Shown here piece by piece: positions 7,879-14,829 of a stretch of DNA of 64,000 nt. The stretch is from JBLRWS01 sp047921075. Lineage in GTDB: Bacteria > Bacteroidota > Rhodothermia > Balneolales > Balneolaceae. The stretch covers positions 1 to 64,000 of the forward strand of contig JBLRWS010000001.1 of assembly GCA_047921075.1 (NCBI GenBank). Reading direction: 5' to 3'. The stretch's first letter is position 1. The number at the start of each line of letters is the position of its first letter. Made by a program: the position numbers and the translations under genes. The notes under the pieces were generated by a model that made no database searches, was not told the DNA's origin, and saw only the letters and a program-made list of their open reading frames with translations.

Positions 7879-9173
7879 GCCGCTATCGGGTATTGTTGAT
7901 CGGGGGAGGAGGCCGGGAGCATGCCTTGGCGTGGAGTCTCGCCAAATCCCCAAAGCTACAACAGCTCTTTGTCGCACCCGGAAATCCTGGAACCGCTTCT
8001 CTTGGCCAAAACATCGATCTGCCGTCGGATGATTTTGATGCCATCATCCAATTTTGCCGGTCAGAGCAGATCGATTTGGTGATTCCCGGTCCCGAAAAAC
8101 CTCTTGTAGATGGGCTTGCAGATCGACTCATCGAAAACGGAATCCCGGTTTTTGGTCCGTCCCAAAAAGCCGCACAACTTGAGGGAAGTAAGGAATTTGC
8201 CAAAGACTTTATGAAGCGGCACAACATTCCTACGGCCGCATATACCGTCTATCGGCAAAACGAATTTGACCAGGTGCTGCAGGATGTGAAGAAAGCGGGA
8301 CGCTATCCGGTGGTACTAAAAGCTGATGGGCTTGCGGCCGGAAAAGGGGTGTTTATCTGCGAATCGTATTCCGAGACCGAGAAACGGGTTGATCAGATGA
8401 AATCAGATGCCACGCTTCAGAAGGCATCATCCACACTGGTGGTAGAAGAGTTCATGGAGGGCGAAGAGGCGTCTCTCTTTGCGATCTGCGATGGAAATAG
8501 TTACCACATCCTAAATAATGCGCAAGATCATAAGCGAATAGGAGAGGGCGATACCGGGCTTAACACCGGAGGGATGGGAGCCTATTCGCCTGCACCGCTC
8601 CTTACCGATCGAGTCCTGCGCCGTATTGAAGAAACGATTTTGCGTCCCGTTTTGGACGGAATGAAACAAGAAGGTACGCCCTACAGCGGTATCCTGTACG
8701 TAGGCTTGATGATGACCGGCGACGGGCCAAAAGTGGTGGAGTTTAACTGCCGGTTTGGCGATCCCGAGTGCCAGGTTATCCTGCCCAAACTGGACGTCGA
8801 CTTTCTGGAACTTGCAGTGAATGCAGCCGCCGGCAAGTTGGAACAAACAACACCCGCCTTTGTTGATGGATATCACTGTTGTGTTGTGCTGGCAAGTGGT
8901 GGTTATCCGGAAGAGTATACAAAAGGATACGCCATTGAGGGCATCGAGAAGGTTGACAGTGATTGTCTTATCTTTCACGCAGGAACGTCCACAAACGATG
9001 AGCAGGCGGTGGTTACCAGCGGTGGCCGCGTGTTGAACGTTGTGGGCCGCGGCTCCACCTTGCAACAGGCCATCAATCATGCGTATGCAAATGTCGAAAA
9101 AATTTCATTTACCGATATGGTTTACCGACGTGATATCGGGGAAAAAGGACTGCGTCGTTTGTCTGACTCCTGA
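7875..9173 (+). CDS. purD: Phosphoribosylamine-glycine ligase (GAR synthetase)
   Basis: It catalyses the ATP-dependent joining of glycine to phosphoribosylamine, the second step of purine synthesis. The ATG at 7875, overlapping the tpiA stop by 4 bp, gives 432 aa and the canonical N-terminus RVLLIGGGGREHALAW. The frame extends upstream to 7701 only as a shadow of tpiA. Other blocks: FVAPGNPGT, VIPGPEKPLVDG, DGLAAGKGV of the ATP-grasp, VVEEFMEGEEASLFAICDG, and NTGGMGAYSP. No other pur genes are nearby, so it seems to sit in an operon by packing rather than by pathway. Confidence 0.98.
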   Translation: MSRYRVLLIGGGGREHALAWSLAKSPKLQQLFVAPGNPGTASLGQNIDLPSDDFDAIIQFCRSEQIDLVIPGPEKPLVDGLADRLIENGIPVFGPSQKAAQLEGSKEFAKDFMKRHNIPTAAYTVYRQNEFDQVLQDVKKAGRYPVVLKADGLAAGKGVFICESYSETEKRVDQMKSDATLQKASSTLVVEEFMEGEEASLFAICDGNSYHILNNAQDHKRIGEGDTGLNTGGMGAYSPAPLLTDRVLRRIEETILRPVLDGMKQEGTPYSGILYVGLMMTGDGPKVVEFNCRFGDPECQVILPKLDVDFLELAVNAAAGKLEQTTPAFVDGYHCCVVLASGGYPEEYTKGYAIEGIEKVDSDCLIFHAGTSTNDEQAVVTSGGRVLNVVGRGSTLQQAINHAYANVEKISFTDMVYRRDIGEKGLRRLSDS

Positions 9174-10011
9174 CCGATTCCTGCTTGCACTGTTTATTGC
9201 ATGCTTAGCTCTACTGATTCCCGTGACGGTATCAAGTCAGCAGAGCCCTGCCGCTACGCTCCTGGTTGACAACCTTGACGGGGCCACCTCATTCGACATT
9301 ACACCAACCGGCCGGATCTATATCACCGAATCCGGACGGCACCGGTTGCTGATCACTGACCTGCAGGGCAGCCGCATCGATTCGCTCGGTGTGCAGGGCA
9401 GCGGCGATTACCGGTTCGACTTTCCCAGCTCTGTGGATGCCACTAATGGGCTTAAAATTTATGTGGCAGATAAACAGAATCGGCGGATTCAACTCTACGA
9501 CAGGCGCCATCAGTTTCTTTCCTCCATCGATGAAGGGTCCATCCGTGATCGCCGTCGGTTTATTCCACATCAGTTGGCCGTAAATGTACAGCGAGAGCTG
9601 TTTGTACTGGATCGCGACGCATTGCTGATTCATAAATTTGATCCGAACGGTGTATTTGAGTGGACACTTGATCCCCGGCAGTTCCGGGTACGATCGGCCG
9701 ATTGGCTGCTGGTATTCAGCGATGAGTGGCTGATTGGAAGCGCTGCCGATCAACAATTTTATCGATTTGATCGCAACGGTCGCTTTACCGGTTTTGGAGC
9801 GTTCAGCGAACCGGTACATGCAGTAACGGCCGGTGGGTCTTCGATGTGGACTGCAACAGAAACGGCCATTCAGGAGCGAAATCTGCGAGGTGATATTCTC
9901 CGTTCTATTCCATTTGATCGCGCCCCGGCCGTGCGTCATATTCAACGTGAGGAGCAAATCCTGTATCTGCTTACCGATCGTCAGTTGTTTCAAATTTCAT
10001 TGTCGTTATGA
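9130..10011 (+). CDS. Exported NHL-repeat-like beta-propeller protein
   Basis: The mature sequence reads as repeating propeller blades of NHL/6-bladed type (ITPTGRIYITESGRHRLLI, KIYVADKQNRRIQLYD, ELFVLDRDALLIHKFD, DQQFYRFDRNGRFTGF). Before it lies a signal peptide with core FLLALFIACLALLIPVTVSS. The start is uncertain: GTG at 9130 gives a short charged n-region and overlaps purD by 44 bp, while ATG at 9091 would also work with a longer n-region. Such propellers usually bind ligands or proteins in the periplasm; no catalytic site is evident. The stop overlaps the next gene by ATGA, placing it in one transcript with the LuxE- and LuxC-like genes. Confidence 0.75.
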   Translation: MISGKKDCVVCLTPDRFLLALFIACLALLIPVTVSSQQSPAATLLVDNLDGATSFDITPTGRIYITESGRHRLLITDLQGSRIDSLGVQGSGDYRFDFPSSVDATNGLKIYVADKQNRRIQLYDRRHQFLSSIDEGSIRDRRRFIPHQLAVNVQRELFVLDRDALLIHKFDPNGVFEWTLDPRQFRVRSADWLLVFSDEWLIGSAADQQFYRFDRNGRFTGFGAFSEPVHAVTAGGSSMWTATETAIQERNLRGDILRSIPFDRAPAVRHIQREEQILYLLTDRQLFQISLSL

Positions 10012-11018
10012 ACGGCCATCAGCAATTACAAAACCTCCTATTTTCAGAGGATGTAAATTTCTCTACGCAGGCTCGCGCTGTGCTGATGTATCAACTTGAG
10101 CATAACGGTATCTACCGTATGTTTTATGAAACGCTTTGCAACGAAGCACCGGATCAGATTGACCCCGATGCCATACCGATGTTGCCCATCAGAGCGTTTA
10201 AAGAGGGGAAATTGTATGCGGCAGAGAACGATCCCGAACTTGAGTTTAAAAGTTCCGGTACCGGCCGCCATTCTCGCAGCCGGCATCTGGTGTCATCCGC
10301 AGACCTTTACCGCCAGAGCATCCACGCAGGTATTCGGCGTCGGTTTGATCTGGATGCGTTTACACTGTTGTGCTATGCGCCGGGGTATGCCTCCAATCCT
10401 CACTCATCCCTGCTCTGGATGCTGAATGAGCTGGTTGCATCACACTCTTCTTCTCAAAGCACATTTTTGCCCGTTGGCAAGCAGCAGTTATTGGAAGCCC
10501 GCCGGATCATTCAGAAGCAGAAAAACCCCGTGCTGATTTTTGGAGCCGCATTTGGCCTGCTCGATCTTTTGGAGCCGGGCCCCTTACAACTTCCCGAAGG
10601 CAGCTGTATCATAGAAACAGGGGGGATGAAGACCTATCGTCGCGAGATGAGCAAGCAGGAGTTGCGCAGACAGCTCTCCGATGGATTTTCTCTCCCGCTC
10701 CACAACCTGCACAGTGAATATGGCATGTGCGAATTGCTAAGCCAATGTTATGCAAAAGGCTCCGAGTGGTTTGAGGCGCCGCCATGGATGGCGGTATCGG
10801 TTCGGAATCCGGATGATCCATCCGAACACTGTAAACCGGGAGAAGAAGGAAAGCTCGCCATCATTGATCTGGCCAATATCTATTCATGCCCGTTTCTGCT
10901 TACGGACGACAAGGGTGTAATGGACGAAGCCGGCCGCTTTCAGGTACTGGGCCGGTGGAAAGGTGCCGAATTGCGTGGGTGTAATTTTTTGATCGACACG
11001 GAGGTCGACAATGGATAA
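10008..11018 (+). CDS. LuxE-like acyl-protein synthetase (acyl-activating enzyme)
   Basis: This 336-aa protein is of the LuxE/PaaK-like adenylating family. Seen: the Ser/Gly-rich nucleotide loop FKSSGTGRHSRSRH, then HSEYGMCELLSQCYA and LTDDKGVM, with the terminal GRWKGAELRGC. Cys325 sits where LuxE proteins carry the acyl-accepting cysteine near the C-terminus. In lux systems LuxE activates a fatty acid as acyl-AMP and passes the acyl group to LuxC for reduction to aldehyde. The LuxC-like gene follows with an 8-bp overlap, supporting that pairing. No luciferase genes are present. The acyl substrate is unknown. Confidence 0.82.
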   Translation: MNGHQQLQNLLFSEDVNFSTQARAVLMYQLEHNGIYRMFYETLCNEAPDQIDPDAIPMLPIRAFKEGKLYAAENDPELEFKSSGTGRHSRSRHLVSSADLYRQSIHAGIRRRFDLDAFTLLCYAPGYASNPHSSLLWMLNELVASHSSSQSTFLPVGKQQLLEARRIIQKQKNPVLIFGAAFGLLDLLEPGPLQLPEGSCIIETGGMKTYRREMSKQELRRQLSDGFSLPLHNLHSEYGMCELLSQCYAKGSEWFEAPPWMAVSVRNPDDPSEHCKPGEEGKLAIIDLANIYSCPFLLTDDKGVMDEAGRFQVLGRWKGAELRGCNFLIDTEVDNG

Positions 11019-12093
11019 AACGTGTAAGGAGCGTGCCAAACGTGTTGCAAGAAGCATTAACAACTGGCTGCGGCCAGATAATGACCTATTGAAAAAGGCA
11101 ATTGACCGAACCGTTCAGGAAGGCTTGTTCAGTATGTCCGATATTCGTTATCAAATTCGCGCTCTGAAAAAAGAGGCTACCGAAGCCGCGTTGTTAGAGT
11201 GGGTTGGGGAGTTGAATTGTGTTGATGGCGATCCCGCCCGGGTACTTTGTCTGCATGCCGGTAATTTGCCTCTGGTTGGGTTTCAGGATGTGCTGGCGGT
11301 GGCGCTGTCGGGAGCAGGCTACGCGGGCAAAATATCCAAAAAAGATCCCTACTTACTGCCAACTTTTTTTCCCCATCTTCAAGCCGAGGGACTGCTTAAC
11401 AATGCCATTTGGAGCACCGACCTGAACACGATGGATGGGGTGAACAGTGATGCGGTTCTGTTTTCGGGCTCAACCGATACGGTAGACCACATCTTGCCTG
11501 TGTTGTATCAACAGGATATGGTAAAACCGAATGTGCCAATTCTGCAGCGCACGGCTCACTACTCCATGGCTTATATTCACGACGCAGAACCGACAACCAT
11601 GCGCAATCTTGTTGATAGTGTATTCCGTTATGGTGGCCAAGGCTGCCGCTCGGTGGCGCTGGTAGTAGCCCCATTCTCGTTACGCAGCGAAAAGTGTCAC
11701 TTTACAGATTACGTTGAGTCGTTCTGGCTACACTCTCCACAGCATATAAAAGCACGTCCTGCCCTCTATCACCGATTTGCCTATAACAAGGCGATGGGAT
11801 ACGAGCAGATGTGGCTCGATCATTTTTTGGTTGAAGAGACCACCATGCATCCCACCGAGCCGTTCGTTTTACACTGGGTAGTGGGAGGGTTGGAAACAGT
11901 GAAACAGTTGGCTCTTGATTATGAGGATGGATTGCAAGCGGTGTATAGCTCCGGGCCGGAGTTTACCGCAGGGCGGTTTAAAGCAGAACCGCTTGTGTCG
12001 GCTCAGCAACCACCCATTAGCTGGAAGCCGGATGGTACCGATCCGTTACAATGGTTGTGCAACGTGCTTCAAACAACCCATAAAGGGAGTTGA
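11011..12093 (+). CDS. LuxC-like acyl-CoA/acyl-protein reductase
   Basis: This 360-aa protein is of the LuxC family, related to aldehyde dehydrogenases. Family blocks: VLCLHAGNLPLVGFQDVL, AVLFSGSTDTVD for nucleotide binding, and FRYGGQGCRSVALV with the likely nucleophile Cys212. LuxC-type enzymes reduce an acyl thioester to a fatty aldehyde with NADPH. It overlaps the LuxE-like gene by 8 bp and ends an overlapping run. About 60 non-coding bases separate it from holA. Without LuxA/LuxB the aldehyde presumably feeds another lipid or secondary-metabolite route; that is inference. Confidence 0.85.
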   Translation: MDKTCKERAKRVARSINNWLRPDNDLLKKAIDRTVQEGLFSMSDIRYQIRALKKEATEAALLEWVGELNCVDGDPARVLCLHAGNLPLVGFQDVLAVALSGAGYAGKISKKDPYLLPTFFPHLQAEGLLNNAIWSTDLNTMDGVNSDAVLFSGSTDTVDHILPVLYQQDMVKPNVPILQRTAHYSMAYIHDAEPTTMRNLVDSVFRYGGQGCRSVALVVAPFSLRSEKCHFTDYVESFWLHSPQHIKARPALYHRFAYNKAMGYEQMWLDHFLVEETTMHPTEPFVLHWVVGGLETVKQLALDYEDGLQAVYSSGPEFTAGRFKAEPLVSAQQPPISWKPDGTDPLQWLCNVLQTTHKGS

Positions 12094-12154
12094 CCAAACC
12101 CGCTTGGATTCGGTATCATAAACCGAACCGTAGTCTGCTCAAAAAACTCTGTCT

Positions 12155-13210
12155 GTGGCCAAAAAAACCGGAATTGATCATTTTAATGATGCGCTGGCAT
12201 CCATCACCGATCCGCGGCAGCGCAAACCGGTTTATTACTTGTATGGTGAGGAGCAATTTTTGTTGGATCGCCTTCAACAAACGGTATTTGATCAGGTGGC
12301 GGAAGATCAGCGCGATTTCAATGCCGATTTAATGCATGGTGATGAAACCACCACGGAACGAGTAATCGGTATCGCCCGGAGTTTTCCGATGATGGCTGAC
12401 CAGCGCGTTGTTGTTGTACGCGATTTTCAAAAGCTGATTCAGAAGGAGGGCACAGACACGGTTGCCTCTCATTTTTTGGCCTACATTCGGCAGCCCAATC
12501 CTACCACGTTACTCTGCTTGCTGGACGAGAAGTTTCCCGATAAGCGCACCTCCTTTGGCAAGGAGCTCGCCTCCTCGAAGACAACCGGTGTATTCGAGCT
12601 CTCATCACTGCCTGATTACCGGCTGCCGGAGTGGGTGATTGCCTGGGCCAGAAAGGAGCATCAAAAAACGGTGGACCCACAGGCCGCACAAATTTTGGCA
12701 CAGCTTGTAGGTAATAATTTACAGGTTCTGTCTACAGAAATAGATAAAGTGTGCACTTTTGTAGACAGTGAAACTACCATTACAACGGCACACGTAAAAA
12801 AAATAATCGGCTCATATCGCGAATATTCGGTGATTGAGCTAAAAGAAGCCCTATTTGATCGCGACCTGGAACGCTCGCTTGGCATTGTGGAACAGATGTT
12901 GCTCAAAAGTAATGCAGAAGCGGGTGAAGTTATTCGATCCGTAGGGTTCTTTTACAGTGTGTTTAGTGATGTGTGGCAGATTCGCCGCCTGGCAGCAAAA
13001 GGGCTGAATAAGAAACAGATTCAGGCCGAACTTGGAGTTAGAAATGAATACGTTTTTAACTTCAAGTGGAAAGACGCTTCCCGGTATAAATTGGAAGAGA
13101 TGCCGCGCATTTTTGAAGCTTTACTCGACGCAGACCGCGCCGCTAAAGGCTTTAGCACACTCGATGTACCCTCGATACTTCTCCTGCTCGTTACACGCAT
13201 TATCGGCTAA
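12155..13210 (+). CDS. holA: DNA polymerase III subunit delta
   Basis: Delta opens the sliding clamp within the clamp-loader complex. At 351 aa with a GTG start, the protein has the family N-terminus PVYYLYGEEQFLLDRL, a RecA-like domain (MMADQRVVVVRDFQ), and the C-terminal helical region (EVIRSVGFFYSVFSDVWQIRRL). The early GEEQFLLD stretch is characteristic. It is downstream of luxC-like by 61 bp and upstream of a sigma factor by 42 bp. Confidence 0.93.
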   Translation: MAKKTGIDHFNDALASITDPRQRKPVYYLYGEEQFLLDRLQQTVFDQVAEDQRDFNADLMHGDETTTERVIGIARSFPMMADQRVVVVRDFQKLIQKEGTDTVASHFLAYIRQPNPTTLLCLLDEKFPDKRTSFGKELASSKTTGVFELSSLPDYRLPEWVIAWARKEHQKTVDPQAAQILAQLVGNNLQVLSTEIDKVCTFVDSETTITTAHVKKIIGSYREYSVIELKEALFDRDLERSLGIVEQMLLKSNAEAGEVIRSVGFFYSVFSDVWQIRRLAAKGLNKKQIQAELGVRNEYVFNFKWKDASRYKLEEMPRIFEALLDADRAAKGFSTLDVPSILLLLVTRIIG

Positions 13211-13252
13211 ACCGGTAGTGCTAAACAGCAACTTAATGTACGGGGTATTATC

Positions 13253-13861
13253 ATGGAAGCCATTAAACGTTCCAAGTTGGTTCAACTTTCGGATGAAGAC
13301 GTTATGGAACATCTTCAGGCGGGGGTCGTCGAGGCATTCGACATTATCGTAAATCGATACAAAGATCGCTTGCACAACTTTTTGTATCGCTACACGCATA
13401 ATCATCAGGATTGTGAAGACCTCGTACAGGAAACATTCTTGCGGGTCTACCGCAGCCGCCACTCTTACGTGCGCATTGCCAAGCTCTCTACGTGGATGTA
13501 TACCATCGCGCTGAACCTTGCCAAAACCATGCATAAGAAAAAGAAACGCATGACACTCATTTCCATGCACGAAGATCCCTACGATTCTGAAAGCAGAGAG
13601 ATGGAATTTGAAGACAGTGTTCCTTTACAGGATGAAACGCTGCATCAAAAGCTTTCTGTGCAGCAGCTCGAACAGGCATTGATGGAGCTGAATGATGAAT
13701 TTCGTGAAGTAATCGTTTTGCGCGATATACAGCAACTCAGTTACGAAGAAATTGCCGATATCACCGACACGGCAATGGGTACCGTGAAATCACGAATCAA
13801 CCGGGCGCGGCAACAGCTCCAGGATTTGATCGGAGATTACGTTTACTCGGAAACATTTTAG
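13253..13861 (+). CDS. ECF-type RNA polymerase sigma factor
   Basis: The protein is 202 aa. Region 2: AFDIIVNRYKDRLHNFLYRY and DCEDLVQETFLRVYR. Region 4: LMELNDEFREVIVLRDIQ, then the helix-turn-helix YEEIADITDTAMGTVKSRI. There is a basic linker (HKKKKR) between the two. Sigma factors of this group bind core polymerase and read promoters of an envelope or stress regulon, usually held by an anti-sigma factor encoded next door. The following small gene is the candidate, and a 12-bp hairpin lies between the two. Confidence 0.93.
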   Translation: MEAIKRSKLVQLSDEDVMEHLQAGVVEAFDIIVNRYKDRLHNFLYRYTHNHQDCEDLVQETFLRVYRSRHSYVRIAKLSTWMYTIALNLAKTMHKKKKRMTLISMHEDPYDSESREMEFEDSVPLQDETLHQKLSVQQLEQALMELNDEFREVIVLRDIQQLSYEEIADITDTAMGTVKSRINRARQQLQDLIGDYVYSETF

Positions 13862-13868
13862 TACAGCG

Positions 13869-13908
13869 GGAGTAGCAATCGATAACCTCGAACATTGATT
13901 GCTGCTCC
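13869..13908 (+). promoter_or_regulatory. Intergenic 12-bp hairpin ending next to the downstream start codon
   Basis: GGAGTAGCAATC (13869-13880) pairs with GATTGCTGCTCC (13897-13908), 11 Watson-Crick pairs plus one G-U, across a 16-nt loop. No T-run follows, so it is not a standard terminator. The right arm ends two bases before the ATG at 13910. In mRNA it would bury the initiation region of the downstream gene, so it could tune the sigma to anti-sigma ratio. Confidence 0.55.
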
Positions 13909-13909
13909 T

Positions 13910-14212
13910 ATGTCTTTTCTATCTGAAAATAACACACACCTAACACATCTCATTTGTAGTTTTGCGGAAGGAAACTGTACCACTGCAGAACTTCAAGAGC
14001 TCTCAGCACTTAACGAACGCGTACCCACTATCCGGCAACAGGCAATGAGTGGATTACGGATGCATCGGATGCTTCAAACGCTGCCGAAACCAAAGCTATC
14101 CGAGAACTTTGATAGCCAAATGGCCGCTAAGTTTGCGCTGGAACTGGAAAGAGAAACTCAACATGCGAACCAAACTCACCTTGCAGATATTGGCCAGCTT
14201 CAGGCAGATTGA
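13910..14212 (+). CDS. Small protein downstream of the sigma factor, candidate anti-sigma factor
   Basis: This is a 100-aa protein starting MSFLSENN; a TTG at 13895 would add five residues but lies in the hairpin loop. No transmembrane segment or HxxxCxxC zinc motif is visible. The N-terminal half (SFAEGNCTTAELQELSALNERVPTIRQQ) resembles the helical sigma-binding front of anti-sigma factors, and the later part is a charged amphipathic stretch. Position directly after an ECF sigma gene is the main reason for the proposal. Its end overlaps the convergent TPR gene by 13 bp. It may be a soluble antagonist or just a short unknown protein. Confidence 0.5.
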   Translation: MSFLSENNTHLTHLICSFAEGNCTTAELQELSALNERVPTIRQQAMSGLRMHRMLQTLPKPKLSENFDSQMAAKFALELERETQHANQTHLADIGQLQAD

Positions 14213-14826
14213 CGATCTCTAAGCTCATCTCTCAAGGCACGTAGTTCATTGTGGTGAGGATCGACGGAGAGCCCCTTTTCTGCATATTCAAAACTCTCTT
14301 CGTAGGCCTTGGCTTGCAGAAGAATCCATGCAATATTGTAGTAGGCGTCAGCAAATTGCCAGTCCATTTCAATAACTTTTTCATAGAGCTTTGCCGCTTT
14401 CATATGCTCATTTTGGCGAAGTAAGAAATTAGCAAGATTGAAATGTGGTAACGGGTCATCGGGGGATAACCGAGTGAGGTATTCAAACAGTTCACGGGCA
14501 CGGCCGTCTTCTCCAAGCTCGTCGTAAAGGTCAGCGGCATGTGTAAGCGCTCCGGTATGATCCGGTTTCACTTCCAGTGTTCTTAAATAGGCTTCCAATG
14601 CCTGCTGCAGATGCTGCAATTCGCTGTATGCATTTCCGAGGTTAAACCAATGAGAGGGGTGATTTGAGCCTTCGGCTGCCCGCTTTAGAAAGTGAACGGC
14701 CCTCTCGTAGTTTCCCAGCAAATAGTGGCCTACTCCGGCATCGTTCAGCAAGTCGGTGTTTTCCGGGTCTGCTTCTATTTCATCGAGAAGTTCAGCCAAT
14801 TGGCTTTGAATGGCCTGTTCGTTCAT
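14200..14826 (-). CDS. TPR-repeat protein
   Basis: The 208-aa protein is built almost wholly of tetratricopeptide repeats, about five units: AGVGHYLLGNYERAVHFLKRA, SHWFNLGNAYSELQHLQQAL, GALTHAADLYDELGEDGRA, PHFNLANFLLRQNEHMKAA, DAYYNIAWILLQAKAYEES. There is no signal peptide, so a cytoplasmic scaffold or adaptor is likely. It follows the patatin gene on the same strand with 3 bases between them, so the two are co-transcribed. The 3' end overlaps the convergent gene by 13 bp. Confidence 0.85.
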   Translation of the reverse strand: MNEQAIQSQLAELLDEIEADPENTDLLNDAGVGHYLLGNYERAVHFLKRAAEGSNHPSHWFNLGNAYSELQHLQQALEAYLRTLEVKPDHTGALTHAADLYDELGEDGRARELFEYLTRLSPDDPLPHFNLANFLLRQNEHMKAAKLYEKVIEMDWQFADAYYNIAWILLQAKAYEESFEYAEKGLSVDPHHNELRALRDELRDRQSA

Positions 14827-14829
14827 TAG

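Noticed and set aside
8511..9080. Long open frame antisense to purD
   Set aside because: No family resemblance, and purD on the other strand is a certain gene; a shadow frame.
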